Notes: a model not told the origin generated them from the sequence alone. 64,000 bases of DNA from Heliopora coerulea (GCA_030142905.1 JASJOG010000150.1:351501-415500), one strand, 5' to 3'; counted from the stretch's first letter, positions 52,853 through 64,000 are shown. A program made the numbers and translations.

Positions 52853-55072
52853 AATAATCAGGAAGGTGAATATGACATGCAATTACCATTCAACTGTCGG
52901 TCGGTTCCACGTCACGTCATGACGGTGAGGAAATGACGGCCAAAAAATTGTCTCTTCAATTTTGATTTTATTTAAAAATAAATAGGAAGTGAATGAAAAT
53001 GGCGTTTTCCACTTCTCCATGTCTCATTTCTTACCATAGATATTCAGGTTACTGAAATATGCAAATCAGATAACTGTGTGTGTGCCTGTACATGTTTGGT
53101 GATAAAAATTGTCCTAATTATCTGACTACAATATTAAATGATTGCCATATTAGTTGCAATTACTTATCACAATAAACTTTCTGCGGGACAGTGACGTAAT
53201 TAGGCTTTTTGCTTTTTGGGGGGGGCAAGAGAGGGTTTGAGTTGAGAACTGGGGGAGCGAATGAAATTCTTAGCGAGAAGTGCAACAACCATGTGGTTGT
53301 ACGAACACACCAACACAAATGTGATTTCTTGTGTTATTAGAAACAAGATTCAATTTTGACCAAACAATCTGAAAAGAACGTAAATTTCTTTACACATAAA
53401 AATACTCCATGGCACATAGGAAAAAAGTCATAACTACAGATCAATTTTCTAGAAAATTGTTTATCTTGGTTTAATTTCATAATAAGCAAGCTACCTAAGT
53501 AGCGCTACACTCTATGAAGATTAACATTCATTTTTAAAACCTTGATTCTGCATGGTGTTGGCTGAAACATATTGGAAAATAGGGTACTTCTACTTTCAGA
53601 CATATCAGCAATTCTCAATACCATGTCCGTGCATTTCAAAGCAATTCATAAATGCTCTTGTTTGCCCTGAGTGACATCGAGCATTCATATCCGATTGCCT
53701 GTGTAAAAATGTCGTGAAATAATGTATACCTTTGCCCTGCATGTACTTCGAAACTTACGCACACTTCTCAAAAATTAGGAAATCAATTGCTAGTGCAAAC
53801 TACTCAACGCTCGTGTTTGGAAATGAAGCGTCAGACTTATTAGTAACGCAACAAAATCAAGTACTACCCTGTAGTATAATAGTAACACCATGGTGTCATA
53901 GCGGATTTGGATCACCTTTACATATGTGCGCCCGGTCCAACTTTACTAGCTGATTTGGACCGTCGGGGGCTCGAAATCAGCTAGCAATAATGGCTCCCTC
54001 TCGAGGAGTTCAGCCTTCAATTTATTGCCAAAAATATTCAGAAGAATAGCAATTAAAACATAAGATTCTAGTTGTTATAATTTTACTTTGGAATAAAGTC
54101 GAAATGTCAAATAGGAATGGTAACTAATGCATCAAACAAGAACGCAGACATTTCAGGTTGTAATCAAAGATCTCTTGTTAGAGTCGCGTTGGTGTAAGAC
54201 TAGCTTAGAGTGTAAAAGTTGACCTCACGTCAATTTTGATTGGTTAAGAGTGAAGTTTTAGCGTGCTTCGACTGGTTAATGAAAACAACACCATTTTCGC
54301 AACAATAACGCATGAATGATATCACATGCAAATACAAAACTAGAATGCTTCACAGAGCCAGAGGGTGCATGGTTCAGTAGGGAGTGTCGACTACCAACGC
54401 CTGACCGCAAACGCTTCAAAATAACGTACAACTTCAGAGTAAAAAATCGTAGAATATTTTTTACATGTAACTGTGTATAAAGACCATTGCTTTACTATGT
54501 CCTTTTTCACATAAATGTGCTGCCTAATGTGATAATTTTTTTCCTCGTTTCAAGCACTTGATTCTTTTCAAACTGAGATCTCGTGTGGTTTACTTATAAT
54601 AAGTGTCAATGCTGCTCGGCATTATAAAAAAAAAGCAATATACAAATATTGGCAATACGAAAACGTCCCTGTAAGCAGAACAGTAGAAACTATCATCATC
54701 TTTCAAGAGATATGCGTTTGAAATAGTGTGACTCGTGTTGAAAAATGGTGCTGGATCCCTTGTCCAAAATCTAATTTCTAATGCATATTTTCAAATAAAA
54801 TAACTGTTTAGGGACATAGTTTTTAATTTGAAACAAAACGAAGTGATCTTATTTTTTCCATCTCCAATATGTATTTCTTTTACATATGCGACATATAATG
54901 GTCAATACTGAATTACAATTTTTTCGTCATTTTGTCAGTTTTCAACAGCTGAAGTTAAATGTCAGGAAAAGTGATCAGTATTTCGAGGGCGCATTTGTTT
55001 TGGATGCTAATTCGTCACTCCAAGTTTTTGTAATTGACTAAAGGAAACGTTATTCCTGCAGAAAAAGTAATG
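52853..55072. other. Intergenic DNA, nothing recognised
   Basis: More than 2 kb without a supported gene. A G-run lies at 53218-53226. Reading frames are short and without motif. Confidence 0.5.
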
Positions 55073-56197
55073 GGGTGAAAAAAATCTCATTACACAAGAT
55101 ATTTCTCCGGTCTACTGTAGGGTCGATTTAAGCTTATATGGAATCCCGAAATGTATAAAAGATAACGGAATAAAACTATCATAATTTATGCCGTGTATTG
55201 TAAGATTTGATTGCAAAATATGTTTTGTCTAAGACGTAAAGGTTGATGTGTGTTAGCAAAGTGCTGTGAACAAAAGTTGATTAACAGCTTGAAATTATTC
55301 TTGTCAGGAAAAATAAGGCATGATGAGAACATTTTATAATATCAGTTAAGTGAAGGTGCAGACAAAACCACGTTTAAAAGATAAGGGAATAAAACTATCA
55401 AAATTTATACACAAACCGGTGAACGTAAGCTTCCGATAAACAGAGGTTGAAAGCCGTGTGTGCGATCAATAAAGACGTTCAAGAAAGATAGAGTAGACCT
55501 ATTCTCTATTTCAGAATCATCCTCAGAGATATACATGAACAGAAACTTTTCATGATAATCTGACACTGTCGAAATCAACTAAAAAAATGTTGACTCGAGC
55601 GGGGTTTGAACACACATCTGCCGGATACCGTCCGCCGCTCTAACTTTTGAGCTATCGAGGCCATAGGGATTGGACGTGAGTTTTATCCAATTTAACTGCA
55701 CGAGATATTCTCGTGACAACTTAACACTTATCCATGAGAGGATGTGCACTTAAATTGGATAAAACTCGCCTCCAATCCCTGTGGACGCGATAGCTAAACA
55801 GGTAGAGCGGTGGACCGGTATCCCAAAGGTGCGAGTTCAAATCCCGCTCGAGTCAACATTTTTCAATTGATTTCGGCAGTGTCAGATTATCATGAAAAGT
55901 TTCTGTTCACTATTCTCTATCTCACTACAAAATATATTTCAATGTTGTGAGTTAAGATAGTCTTGAAAGGGCTCAGCTGAACACATAGAACGTGGTTGGC
56001 TGGGCGAAAAATGGCAAAACAGTCATCGACATATTGGCGAAAAAAGAGGTTCGAACGGTCTAACCGAATTTAGTTTATGTACGAATTATGACAGTTTTAT
56101 CCCCTTATCTTTTATACATGTCCGAATTCGGTAAAACCTTAACTCGACCCTCTAACAGACCGGAGAAATGTCTTGCGTAATTGAAATTTTATTTTCC
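55073..56197. mobile_element. 1.1-kb element with ~110-bp terminal inverted repeats
   Basis: The left end (55073-55190) and right end (56085-56197) are inverted copies at roughly 75-80% identity. They share TTTCTCCGGTCT, AGGGTCGA, ATGTATAAAAGATAA and ATAAAACT-TCATAATT. A further partial copy of ATAAAACTATCA lies inside at 55372-55405. There is no reading frame for a transposase, so if mobile it is non-autonomous. It carries a palindromic tRNA-like insertion (55514-55908). Confidence 0.7.
55514..55908. repeat. Near-palindrome of two head-to-head tRNA-like (SINE-like) units
   Basis: Arms 55538-55700 and 55745-55908 are inverted copies at close to 90% identity around a ~44-base centre. Each contains a tRNA-like unit. 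On the + strand, 55788-55856 has GATAGCTAAACAGGTAGAGC (A-box/D arm) and GAGTTCAAATCCCGCTCGAG (B-box/T arm). The left unit reads the same on the - strand, 55667-55592. The 5' ends face each other. TATTCTCTATYTCA flanks the whole at 55500-55513 and 55909-55922, as a target duplication would. Confidence 0.75.
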
Positions 56198-58736
56198 CAA
56201 ATATATACTGGAATGGTGTTAATGGTCGTCTTTTGGCGCAATAGAATGCCCTTTGATGCACTTGGTTTCGTATCTATGCTAATGAATGTCACCTTCTAGA
56301 CAAAAAATTTTAATTGAGCGTGACAAAAGCATTGATGAGTGTCGATTCATTACAATGAATGCATTTCCACGTTTATGAGTTTGAGGTTGGCGTTAATGAC
56401 AGTATATTTTCTGGTAATGAACAGCTAAAGGTATAGTAAACGATACTTTACAATAATGGATAATCAAGGTTATCTACTATGAGGATACCCAGAGCAATAT
56501 ACAGCGAAATCTCCGCAGAGATTTCGCGGTGTATTGGGTTTGATTTGATTTGGTACATGTGGAGAGTAGAGAAAAGGCTTTCATCAAGGCATTATAAATT
56601 GAAGAGTGGTTAATTGCCCCTGATAACAGTTTTTAAGTCGTGAAAAGATGAGCCCGTCTGCGCTACTAACGTTTAATTTAAGATCAGCGGGAGTTTAACA
56701 ATTACCATCACTCGCTGCCTTTGTACAGTAGTTTTTCGTATGAGCAGCTTGAGGTTTCGAATATATTGCCATTTTTAAGTTAAATGACGCCAAGGGATCA
56801 TTCACGAATATGTTATGATTTGGGTGTTTGGTTTCGAAACACAAAACATCACATCGTTATGAAATAGCAATTTTTTCAGGGGGAAAAAAGAAATCTTAGA
56901 AATCAACAAAGACTACAATTTAAAGACTTTCAATCTAAAGCGTCCTGAATATGCAACCTTAAGGTTAAATAACGCAAAGCAGAACTCTAATTGACATTCA
57001 GTTTTTTTTCTTTTTGGTAATAGAAATAGAGAGCGGAAACGCAGTCGTCTTTTCTGCCATCGTCCTTGAGATAGGAACTGCCTACTACTCCGCCTAAGTT
57101 TCAAGGCCCTCAGCTATCAGTTAACATCAGAAATAACAAATAAGTTTCACAAACGTTTCCGTATCATCAAGCATAATGACCGTCTGATGCGCGAACTCAA
57201 ACCCTTCATAAAATCACTACTACACGTGCAACGTTGTGCCTGATGATTGTCATCCTGGTGTATGTATCAAACTAACGGAAGTCTAAAGAACGAGCTGGAG
57301 CAAATCGTTAGCGGAAATCATGCTGCGTAGAACTGTCCAAGACTTACTGCACACAGCAGCGTTAGCAACGAGAAAAATTAGGAGAAAAAATATTGCACGT
57401 GTAAGGGTATCGTCGGTGCTATTGACACACTTTATTTAGAATTTGGAACAGTACATTTTAAATAAGTATGAAATGTTACTTTGATTAAATTTTAGTTTTT
57501 TATTCAGACATCTGTGGAAAACAATGGCATGATAGATGACTAGGAAGCATAGTTAGAAAAAGAAAGTTCACATGGCTATTGCACGAGACAACATATCGTG
57601 CAGATCTCCTCGGCAAAGATGTGTCAAAACATAAATACACGAGACATGTCATACAGATTCTAATATGGGCGTAATATTTCTGGAAATCGTTTCGTCTTCG
57701 ATCTCTGCAAGAACATGCAGAGACGCACAAGATCAGGGATTAGGTTCATGTAATTTATACATGAAACTAGAAAAGCTTAATTAGGGAAAAACTTTGTTGA
57801 TAACAGCAAGCTGTTAAATTATACGAGCAAGTATGAGTTTTCCGCTTCAACATAGCAGAATCTGCAGTTATTTCACCGTTCCCCAGAAATTGCCAATTTT
57901 GTCAACGAGAAGGGTTTTTAGCTTTTATACTTCTTAGTTATTCCCATGCGTGTACTCGATATAACAGTTTTCTTGCTTTCAGTATCTGCATTTTCCAATG
58001 ACTTTCATTCTAATATCACACCTTTTTGCCTAAATATTAGAACGACACACGCTGGCGAAACTAGACAAAAATGTTAAATCGTGATGCGAATCAGGTGTAT
58101 CGTTTCCACCACTGCTTAGCTTTCCTTGGTCTTCACAATTAAATTTGAATTCAACATGAATCACCTGTCTAGTTTTAATGTTTATGAGTTTAACGTTGAA
58201 ATCTTTGCCTAATTCATTTACAAGCAGGTGCTCTTTCAGAGAATATTCACTGAGAAATTCTGCACTTATTGCCTGCAATGCTGATAGATTTGAATAAATT
58301 ATTGAATTGCAAAAACGATCAGCAGATTGCGAGTGAGTGACGGAGAAATTAATATCAATCGGTCCTTATCTTTTCCGATAGAAGACTATTCACATGCATA
58401 AATTATAGATGCAGACTAGTTTTTTGATTAAAATGTCAATAGATTTGACAAGATATTAAATATCGTAGAAATTATCGGATTATTGGGGTAAAGGACAATT
58501 CGAGCAGATTCATGCTTTGTGAACTGTCGAGCAAAACTGAAGCGAAATGCCAGATCATGAGCAATTAATCTTCAGACGTCATAACGATTGAAATTCAAAT
58601 AAGGTGTTTCTTTTGTCTTATATAATGACATGAGAGAAGCGGTGAAGTGATAACGACATTCTCATTCAAGATTTCTCATCAAAATAATTTTTTGTTGCTG
58701 ATACCGAGCACCGCTTGATTCTGCGCGATTTGAGTT
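56198..58736. other. Intergenic DNA and upstream region of the PTB gene
   Basis: No gene recognised. A 12-base inverted repeat AAATCTCxGCAGAGATTT lies near 56508-56528. No clear TATA box or initiator is visible close to the ATG at 58737. Confidence 0.45.
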
Positions 58737-59729
58737 ATGAAGAGATTTGCCTTTAAAGGTTTGCAGCGGGAAAGAAAATGCCAGCATTATCCAGTGAAAC
58801 TCTTGGGAAGTGTTTTATGTTCCCATCCTGGTGTAGACGAAATATGTCGGGCCATGGCAGACATGTACTCAGTAAGTCGACAGAAAATTGAAAAGCTACC
58901 CTTGTATAACTTGACTGTTTCTCCAGACGGAATTACTTTTGTAAATGTTTCAAATGTGACAGAAAGTTTACCAAAGAAGTTTGTTATCAAGAGGGTTGTG
59001 TATTGTGGCGTGGATAAACAACATCAAAAGATTTTTGCTTTCTTTTATCGCTCGCCCGAAAGTATTTATGGAGGATTGGATTGCTATGTCGTCGAATGCC
59101 GTTCAAAACGCCATGCTAAAAGTATTGCTCTCAAAATCTCTGAAATATTTCAAGGAATGGCATCCGAAACGCAAGATGAAAACCGAGAACACTCATTACC
59201 CAAACTAAACATGGCTCATGGAAGAACTGTGTCAACGATTCAACTGCACATGTCTGTTGAAAGTTTGTCCGATGAGGAGACTTGTGCAACACCACTTTTA
59301 CAACGCCAACAGTCCAATCCCCACGAGAGAAAATTGAACTATTCTGAGTTACAGCTACACTCGAATAAATGCGAGAATAACAGCTCGGGTTATGGGGATT
59401 CTTCGGATGACTTATCGAATGAAACGAGCTTCGAGATGAAGCACAGAAAATGTGAATCTTCCGTCCAGGAAATCCATTGTGGTGAAAGTTCACAAACGGG
59501 ACTGGTAAAAAGAGATTATGTCAACGCCGGGATAACGAAGTCAAGAGGTTTTCGTAAGAAACATAGTCAGCCTATTTGCAACAACGTCACCGCTCAAACA
59601 TTTGGTTTAACTGAAATCAAAGAATGGGACTTGACAAGGAAAGATCGAAATGCTAATTCACCTGAGCTTAAAACCTCGCGGCACGAATATATAAATATTA
59701 ATATCAAAAAACCAGGTGTCTTTGTATAA
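58737..59729 (+). CDS. PTB/PID-like domain adaptor protein, single exon
   Basis: 330 codons without introns. Residues about 18-140 look like a phosphotyrosine-binding (PTB/PID) fold: VKLLGSVLCSHPGVDEI opens with the beta-1/alpha-1 pattern (YLG-like LLG plus GVDEICRAM helix), LYNLTVSPDGITFVNV and KFVIKRVVYCGVDKQHQKIF give the central strands, and CYVVECRSKRHAKSIALKIS gives the last strand and long C-terminal helix. The remaining ~190 residues are Ser/Asn/Glu-rich and disordered (NSSGYGDSSDDLSNE), probably a scaffold tail. PTB domains bind NPxY-type tails or lipids beneath the plasma membrane. The start is the first ATG of the frame. Intronless PTB proteins (FAM43 type) exist; which subfamily this is I cannot say. 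A retrocopy is possible, but no poly(A) tract or lesion is seen. Confidence 0.75.
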   Translation: MKRFAFKGLQRERKCQHYPVKLLGSVLCSHPGVDEICRAMADMYSVSRQKIEKLPLYNLTVSPDGITFVNVSNVTESLPKKFVIKRVVYCGVDKQHQKIFAFFYRSPESIYGGLDCYVVECRSKRHAKSIALKISEIFQGMASETQDENREHSLPKLNMAHGRTVSTIQLHMSVESLSDEETCATPLLQRQQSNPHERKLNYSELQLHSNKCENNSSGYGDSSDDLSNETSFEMKHRKCESSVQEIHCGESSQTGLVKRDYVNAGITKSRGFRKKHSQPICNNVTAQTFGLTEIKEWDLTRKDRNANSPELKTSRHEYININIKKPGVFV

Positions 59730-60056
59730 AATCCGTAATGGAGTTTCATATGCAAAGCCAGATGACATTCTAGTCTCAAACATTTCCCTCTGATTTGAAG
59801 CATGGTAATTGTACTATATTAATCTAAGGAAAAGCTGTTAGAAGAAGAAGCTCCAGAAACAAATATATTTAATTACAACAATGAAAAATGACGCCAGATG
59901 TGAAAACATACATCTACCGGAGCACACAAAGACATAGTTTTTCAAAAGGAAATGAAAATTTACAATCCTTGGTCCTTCGTATTTGAAGCATAAACTTAAT
60001 TTATCTTTTTGTCTTAATTACTACAGTATATGCTAATCCCCATTATTACGTATTCA

Positions 60057-60062
60057 AATAAA
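60057..60062 (+). terminator. Candidate poly(A) signal of the PTB gene
   Basis: AATAAA lies about 330 bases after the stop codon, the first canonical signal on this strand. Confidence 0.4.
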
Positions 60063-60502
60063 CGTTGGCTTCTCTTGCTTTTGGAAACCTTCATACCCAA
60101 CAACCTGATATGTATAGGTGAAATAGAGCAAAGCTGGCCAAAACAAATAAACAAAGAGAGTTCAAAAACGCGTGAAAACTTTGTTGTTTCATTCATCTTC
60201 ATGTGCTTCCTTCTCAACTGTATTGAAGAGTTGTTTGCCATAATTTCCCACCTTCGTCAGCTTAGTACATCGAAAAGCCTCCTTATATTGTTCCTGAAGT
60301 TCAGTCCATCCAAATCTTGTTATGTCACACTAAATATAAAAACTTGTGTAAGGATTACATAAAACCCGTCGCATACTAGCCGATTTTTCGTGGAAACCCT
60401 GTCGGGCAATAATCTATCGGTCAATGTGCGGCAGTTCCGAACAAAATCGCATGTTGCCGAATCAAATCAACCGTTGGATTTGTAGACACCATATCTCACT
60501 GT

Positions 60503-61280
60503 GATATTTATTGCAATAGACGCCTACAGCCCTACAATGAGCATTTATGAGAGAGGCGTCTATAACAGAGGCGAGATGTTTTTTTGTTTTTTTGTTGGGT
60601 TTTTTTGTTTGTTTGTTTTTTGTTTGCAAAATTTAATATTTTACGCGCTTTCAATTCAAATTCCAAAATTGCAATACGAAAGCACCATGTGGATAAAGGT
60701 GAATCCCGGTGTCAGGCGACGTTCTGGGTTGTAAGAATGACAACTGAGCGTAAGGGTGATAAAGTGTGTCTCAAACGCAGTAATTGTGTACAAACAATGA
60801 AGGGGAGATGGTCAGACTTTAGCGGGGCATGTTTCAACAGAACTTTAAAGACCGGGGACAACTACTAACTGCTGCGAAAGGAAACGTCGTTGAAGTGAGA
60901 GTTTGTGGGAAAAGAAAGCGAGACGTTGGCCTGATGGTACCAGGTCTCTACCGAGCAATGACCAAGTCAACAGCCTGTGCAAAGACTCTGGAATAAGAAC
61001 TGAAACATATCAAAGACAAGTATATTCGATATCCTCGCTCTGACATTGAGTACAAACAGTCGTTCCTCTACAAAAAAACTCATCTTCTGCAAACTTAATG
61101 TTAAAACACAAACTGCTAATGTTAAAAACGAGGCCGTAGCCCATTTGATTTACTAGGGTGCGTTTGATTCAGACAGGCGTATATTGGTGGGAGGCATTTA
61201 TTAAATATTTTCGTGAGGCAAGGGGACGTTTATTGGAGAGAGGCGTTTGATAGTGGGCGTCTGTTGGAATAAATACGGTA
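60503..61280. mobile_element. Inverted-repeat element of the AATAAGCGC/AATAGACGCC family
   Basis: The left end GATATTTATTGCAATAGACGCC pairs with the complement of GGCGTCTGTTGGAATAAATACGG at the right end. Repeats of GAGGCGTNTA-like words near both ends recur. A poly(T/G) run (60571-60625) sits inside. No coding frame recognised. Confidence 0.5.
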
Positions 61281-62519
61281 ATCGGCTAAAGTACGGTGAG
61301 CTAGATAAGACAAAAAAGCGATCTCTAATTGTGTATTCTATGAGACAAACAAAGAGACTTAAAATTAGCATTTCCCTAACAATCACACTGACCAGTGCTC
61401 CATCATTCAAATCAAAAATATACGTTATCAGGCAGTTTAGTGTACGGAACGGCTGAATGTATATTTTGGGTCACGTCATATTTTGGCGATCCCGTAAGGC
61501 GAGTCAAAACACAAATGACAAGTTATCTAGTGTCCAACTGTACCAAAACTCTTTTTACGTCATTCAAATTAATCAAAACTCCTTTTCTTTCCAAATATTG
61601 CGAAATAAAAGCCTGAACTGCACTGTGCAAATATTGTTGGCTAATTTAACCAACATGTACACCAGTTACTGACAAGAGTCTTATGAACATCTTACAATAT
61701 CCGTGTGGAAATCGTTAGCAGGAGTTGTGTTCATGAGTGGTACTTTAGTGCACGAGTGCGACAAATATACCGGTTTTAAACACTTTTTTTTAAAGAGCAG
61801 AATATCGCTAAATACTTTTACTCGCCAATTGCGTTATTTTTACTCGTCAAAACAAAGCTGGATAATAATAATTATTGGACAAGGAAGAGCGAAATATCAT
61901 GATTTAACAGTGGCGAGGAAATCAATCACTTGCCGATGCCGAAGGTACAGGCAAATAATTGATGTGCCAGAAATTGAAAAATCACTATATTTTGTGGCAA
62001 CGAAGTTCAATAATTGTTTGATTATTCGAGTTGTTTTACTTAATTTTGTTGCATTTTTGGCTTACCAGTAAATCTTTTTGACCAGTGGGTCGAACGACCC
62101 ACATCTACGGTGGTGGACTGTAACGCGCGGAATGAATTGAACGAGCTGATTATTACTGGTAGCCAAACAACGCACACGAAGAAACCTTTCTTGACGATGA
62201 AAATTGCGAATTAATTATAACAGATGAATTTAAATTCTGTTAAAATCACAGAAGACAGCCATAAAACGTCTAAACTCAAGGACGCAATAGATTTAATGGC
62301 CGGGTTGCCTTTATACATCTGCTGAATAGAACTACCAGAATTCCTTTTGGTATCTCGTTTGTAATGTTATTCGGAGCAATTGTCTTTATGTTCGCTTTAG
62401 GAATTCACTGTTTGCATGAAAATGAAAATATAGCAAAGTATTCTGGGAGTTGTATTGAGCTGACGTCATAGGGAAAACTAGCTATTGACAACCACTACGA
62501 AAGACTTAAGCAATTTATT
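61281..62519. other. Intergenic DNA with one short palindrome
   Basis: GTGGGTCG/CGACCCAC with a 2-base loop at about 62084-62101. A 122-codon open frame at 61703-62071 has no recognisable domain, so I do not call it a gene. Confidence 0.4.
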
Positions 62520-62522
62520 AAA

Positions 62523-63445
62523 CTCATCAGACCATATTCTTTTGTTTTCCGTCGGTTATTAATTTTGGGGTAATCATCTCATTTTGAATGTAGCCAGTTG
62601 TTTTGATTATTCAATGGAGCGTTAAGGGGTTATTATTTTAAGTAAAGACCGATCTTTACTTAAAATAATAACCTCCTACTAGGTTATTATTTTTAAATAA
62701 TAACCTCCTACTCGGTTATTATTTTTAAAATAATAACCTCCTAATAGGCTATCATTTAACAAGAATAAAACCAGGCTAATGTAGGACATTATCTTCATCC
62801 TAGTTTCTCAGCCCAAGCAACGTTTCGAGAATTCCGACTCACACTAAAATAACTAACCCTTTAAAACATAACTAATGTCATTCAGTATGAACACCACCAG
62901 GTCAACATGCTTAATTCTCCGACAATATCCGAACTTAATAAAAGCACTTCGTATTTCATTACTTGAAAACACTCTTTTACTTGCCATTCGTGTTTCTGTG
63001 TCCCTATTTGGCATGGTCATGTGGAAGAAAGAGTGTGACTTCAATTTGTCTTCGTCCCTCTTCATGCAAAATAATGGCAAGCAATCTTTGTTTGACATTC
63101 CAAGTCATCACTTTCTTCGAGTTTCACTACCGGCTACTCACCTTTGGTTGAACAAACGAATCTTAATTTCAAAATACATCTTTGACAATTTTCATATTCG
63201 CCTTTCGCCAAACACGTTAGCCAAATAACGTTGAAGAACATTACTATTCATAAATATAGAACATCATTTCAATCAGCTTACGTGTACACCCAAAGCACTC
63301 AAACTATAAAAGATGAATTCCCTGTTAAAAAACAGGCAGAACAATACCTCAATTCTTATTGCTATAAGAACTCATATCACCAGTAATTTAAATTTCAAAT
63401 GTATTTTTAGAACCTCCGGAAAACAAAAGAATATGGTCTGATGAG
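62523..63445. mobile_element. Candidate element with 28-bp perfect inverted repeats
   Basis: The 28 bases at 62523-62550 (CTCATCAGACCATATTCTTT and on) recur as an exact reverse complement at 63418-63445. Sequence outside and inside the arms soon diverges. No transposase is visible; the best frame (62875-63228, 117 codons) has no motif. No target duplication was found, so the true borders are uncertain. Confidence 0.55.
62628..62738. repeat. Tandem array of three palindromic units
   Basis: Unit 1 (62628-62673) is a perfect 21-bp inverted repeat with a CCGA loop. Units 2 (62682-62705) and 3 (62714-62738) are GGTTATTATTTTTAAATAAT-type palindromes. The 8-base spacers are TCCTACTA and TCCTACTC. 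All units start GGTTATTATTTT and end AATAATAACC. Confidence 0.85.
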
Positions 63446-63468
63446 CATATAAACAAGTTAAAAGCCAC

Positions 63469-63539
63469 GAGGTCGGTTTTTATTCAACTGTAATGACCTC
63501 GCGCTTCGTGCTCGGTCTTCACAGTTGAATAAAAACCTC
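63469..63539. mobile_element. Short foldback repeat
   Basis: TTTTTATTCAACTGT (63477-63491) and ACAGTTGAATAAAAA (63521-63535) with flanking GAGGT/ACCTC form a 19-bp inverted repeat around a ~29-base loop that itself contains GACCTCGCGC...GAGGTC-like symmetry. A small non-autonomous element or hairpin. Confidence 0.6.
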
Positions 63540-64000
63540 TCCCTAGGCCTTTAATCTATATATAATGCTGACGAAATACACGACGTAATAACCATTGACT
63601 CTGGGGTAAGTGATCATTACCTGTTTCTGAATGTCTAATAGTAAGCGTTTTCCCAGCATCGAAGACGTACCGACGAGCTATATAGAACATGCTCTTGTAG
63701 TCTACCCCACTACTGTGTCGATTAACTTAATGCACACAGTGGTGACATAGACGTGTTACACAGGTCGCATTCTTTTCCCTTGTTTTTTTTTTTCCCAAAT
63801 TGTTAAGTCTTCAGTTCATGCAAAAACAACGCAACAAAAGTGAGAAAAGTTAAGTTCAAAATAACAACTTTGAAAATCCATGTCGTTGTAGTAAATCAGT
63901 AAGTAACTCGAAAAACTCGAGTAGACATCATCGGAATATTTTTAAGTGGTTAGAAGGAATTTCGTGTAAAAATGTTTGTGATTAGACAATAAAGAAGGAA
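63540..64000. other. End of window, nothing recognised
   Basis: No supported gene or repeat in the last 460 bases apart from an A/T-rich run at 63780-63800 and AATAAA at about 63989. Confidence 0.5.

Noticed and set aside
55788..55856. A functional tRNA gene inside the palindrome
   Set aside because: The A and B boxes are present, but the acceptor stem ends do not pair cleanly and the unit is duplicated as an inverted copy within a repeat.
58030..58278. 82-codon - strand frame upstream of the PTB gene
   Set aside because: Short, no motif, and no homology recognised; kept as random.
61703..62071. 122-codon open frame on the + strand
   Set aside because: Hydrophobic and Ile/Phe-rich composition typical of AT-rich DNA; no motif, no splice context.
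62875..63228. 117-codon frame inside the 62.5-63.4 kb inverted-repeat element as its transposase
   Set aside because: No catalytic motif, too short, and no start context; not supported as a gene.

Overview
The window looks like nuclear DNA of an invertebrate animal. Genes are split into short GT-AG exons separated by kilobase introns, the DNA is AT-rich, and a large share of the sequence is decayed mobile elements. The mix of elements (Penelope-like, Harbinger, Tc1, a non-LTR element with a restriction-like endonuclease, a protein-primed DNA polymerase relic and tRNA-derived SINEs) suggests a marine invertebrate, most likely a cnidarian such as a coral or sea anemone. That placement is an inference from repeat content, not from a marker gene.

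Host genes are all on the + strand. (1) The last two coding exons of glycylpeptide N-myristoyltransferase (269-406 and 971-991) open the window. (2) A long coiled-coil / low-complexity gene that I do not recognise occupies roughly 12.6-50.4 kb. About 25 short exons can be proposed from open frame, splice sites and phase; they end in a conserved-looking C-terminal block at 50102-50372. At least three phase mismatches show that some exons are missing from my model. (3) A single-exon gene at 58737-59729 encodes a PTB/PID-like adaptor.

Mobile elements by region: a decayed PIF/Harbinger element with both of its genes (3176-5729); a 218-bp Harbinger-type MITE with TTA duplications (8961-9178); tRNA-derived SINEs (7.4-7.8, 34.1, 40.3 and 41.0 kb); a Penelope-like element between direct repeats that carry a hammerhead-like core (13.9-16.5 kb); a protein-primed family B DNA polymerase fragment (18.2-19.73 kb); and a non-LTR retrotransposon of the restriction-like-endonuclease type (about 20.0-24.88 kb) cut by a nearly intact Tc1 element (22307-23951). 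Most of these lie inside one very large intron of gene 2. A second relic of an RLE-type retrotransposon lies on the - strand at 43.4-44.3 kb.

The most unusual structure is at 55.07-56.2 kb: about 1.1 kb with ~110-bp terminal inverted repeats, enclosing a ~395-bp near-palindrome made of two head-to-head tRNA-like units that is itself flanked by a 14-bp direct repeat. A second candidate inverted-repeat element (28-bp perfect arms, 62523-63445) contains a small array of palindromic units.

I see no bacterial-type operons, CRISPR arrays, rRNA genes or confident functional tRNA genes. All calls come from reading the sequence by eye; no alignment or database search was run.
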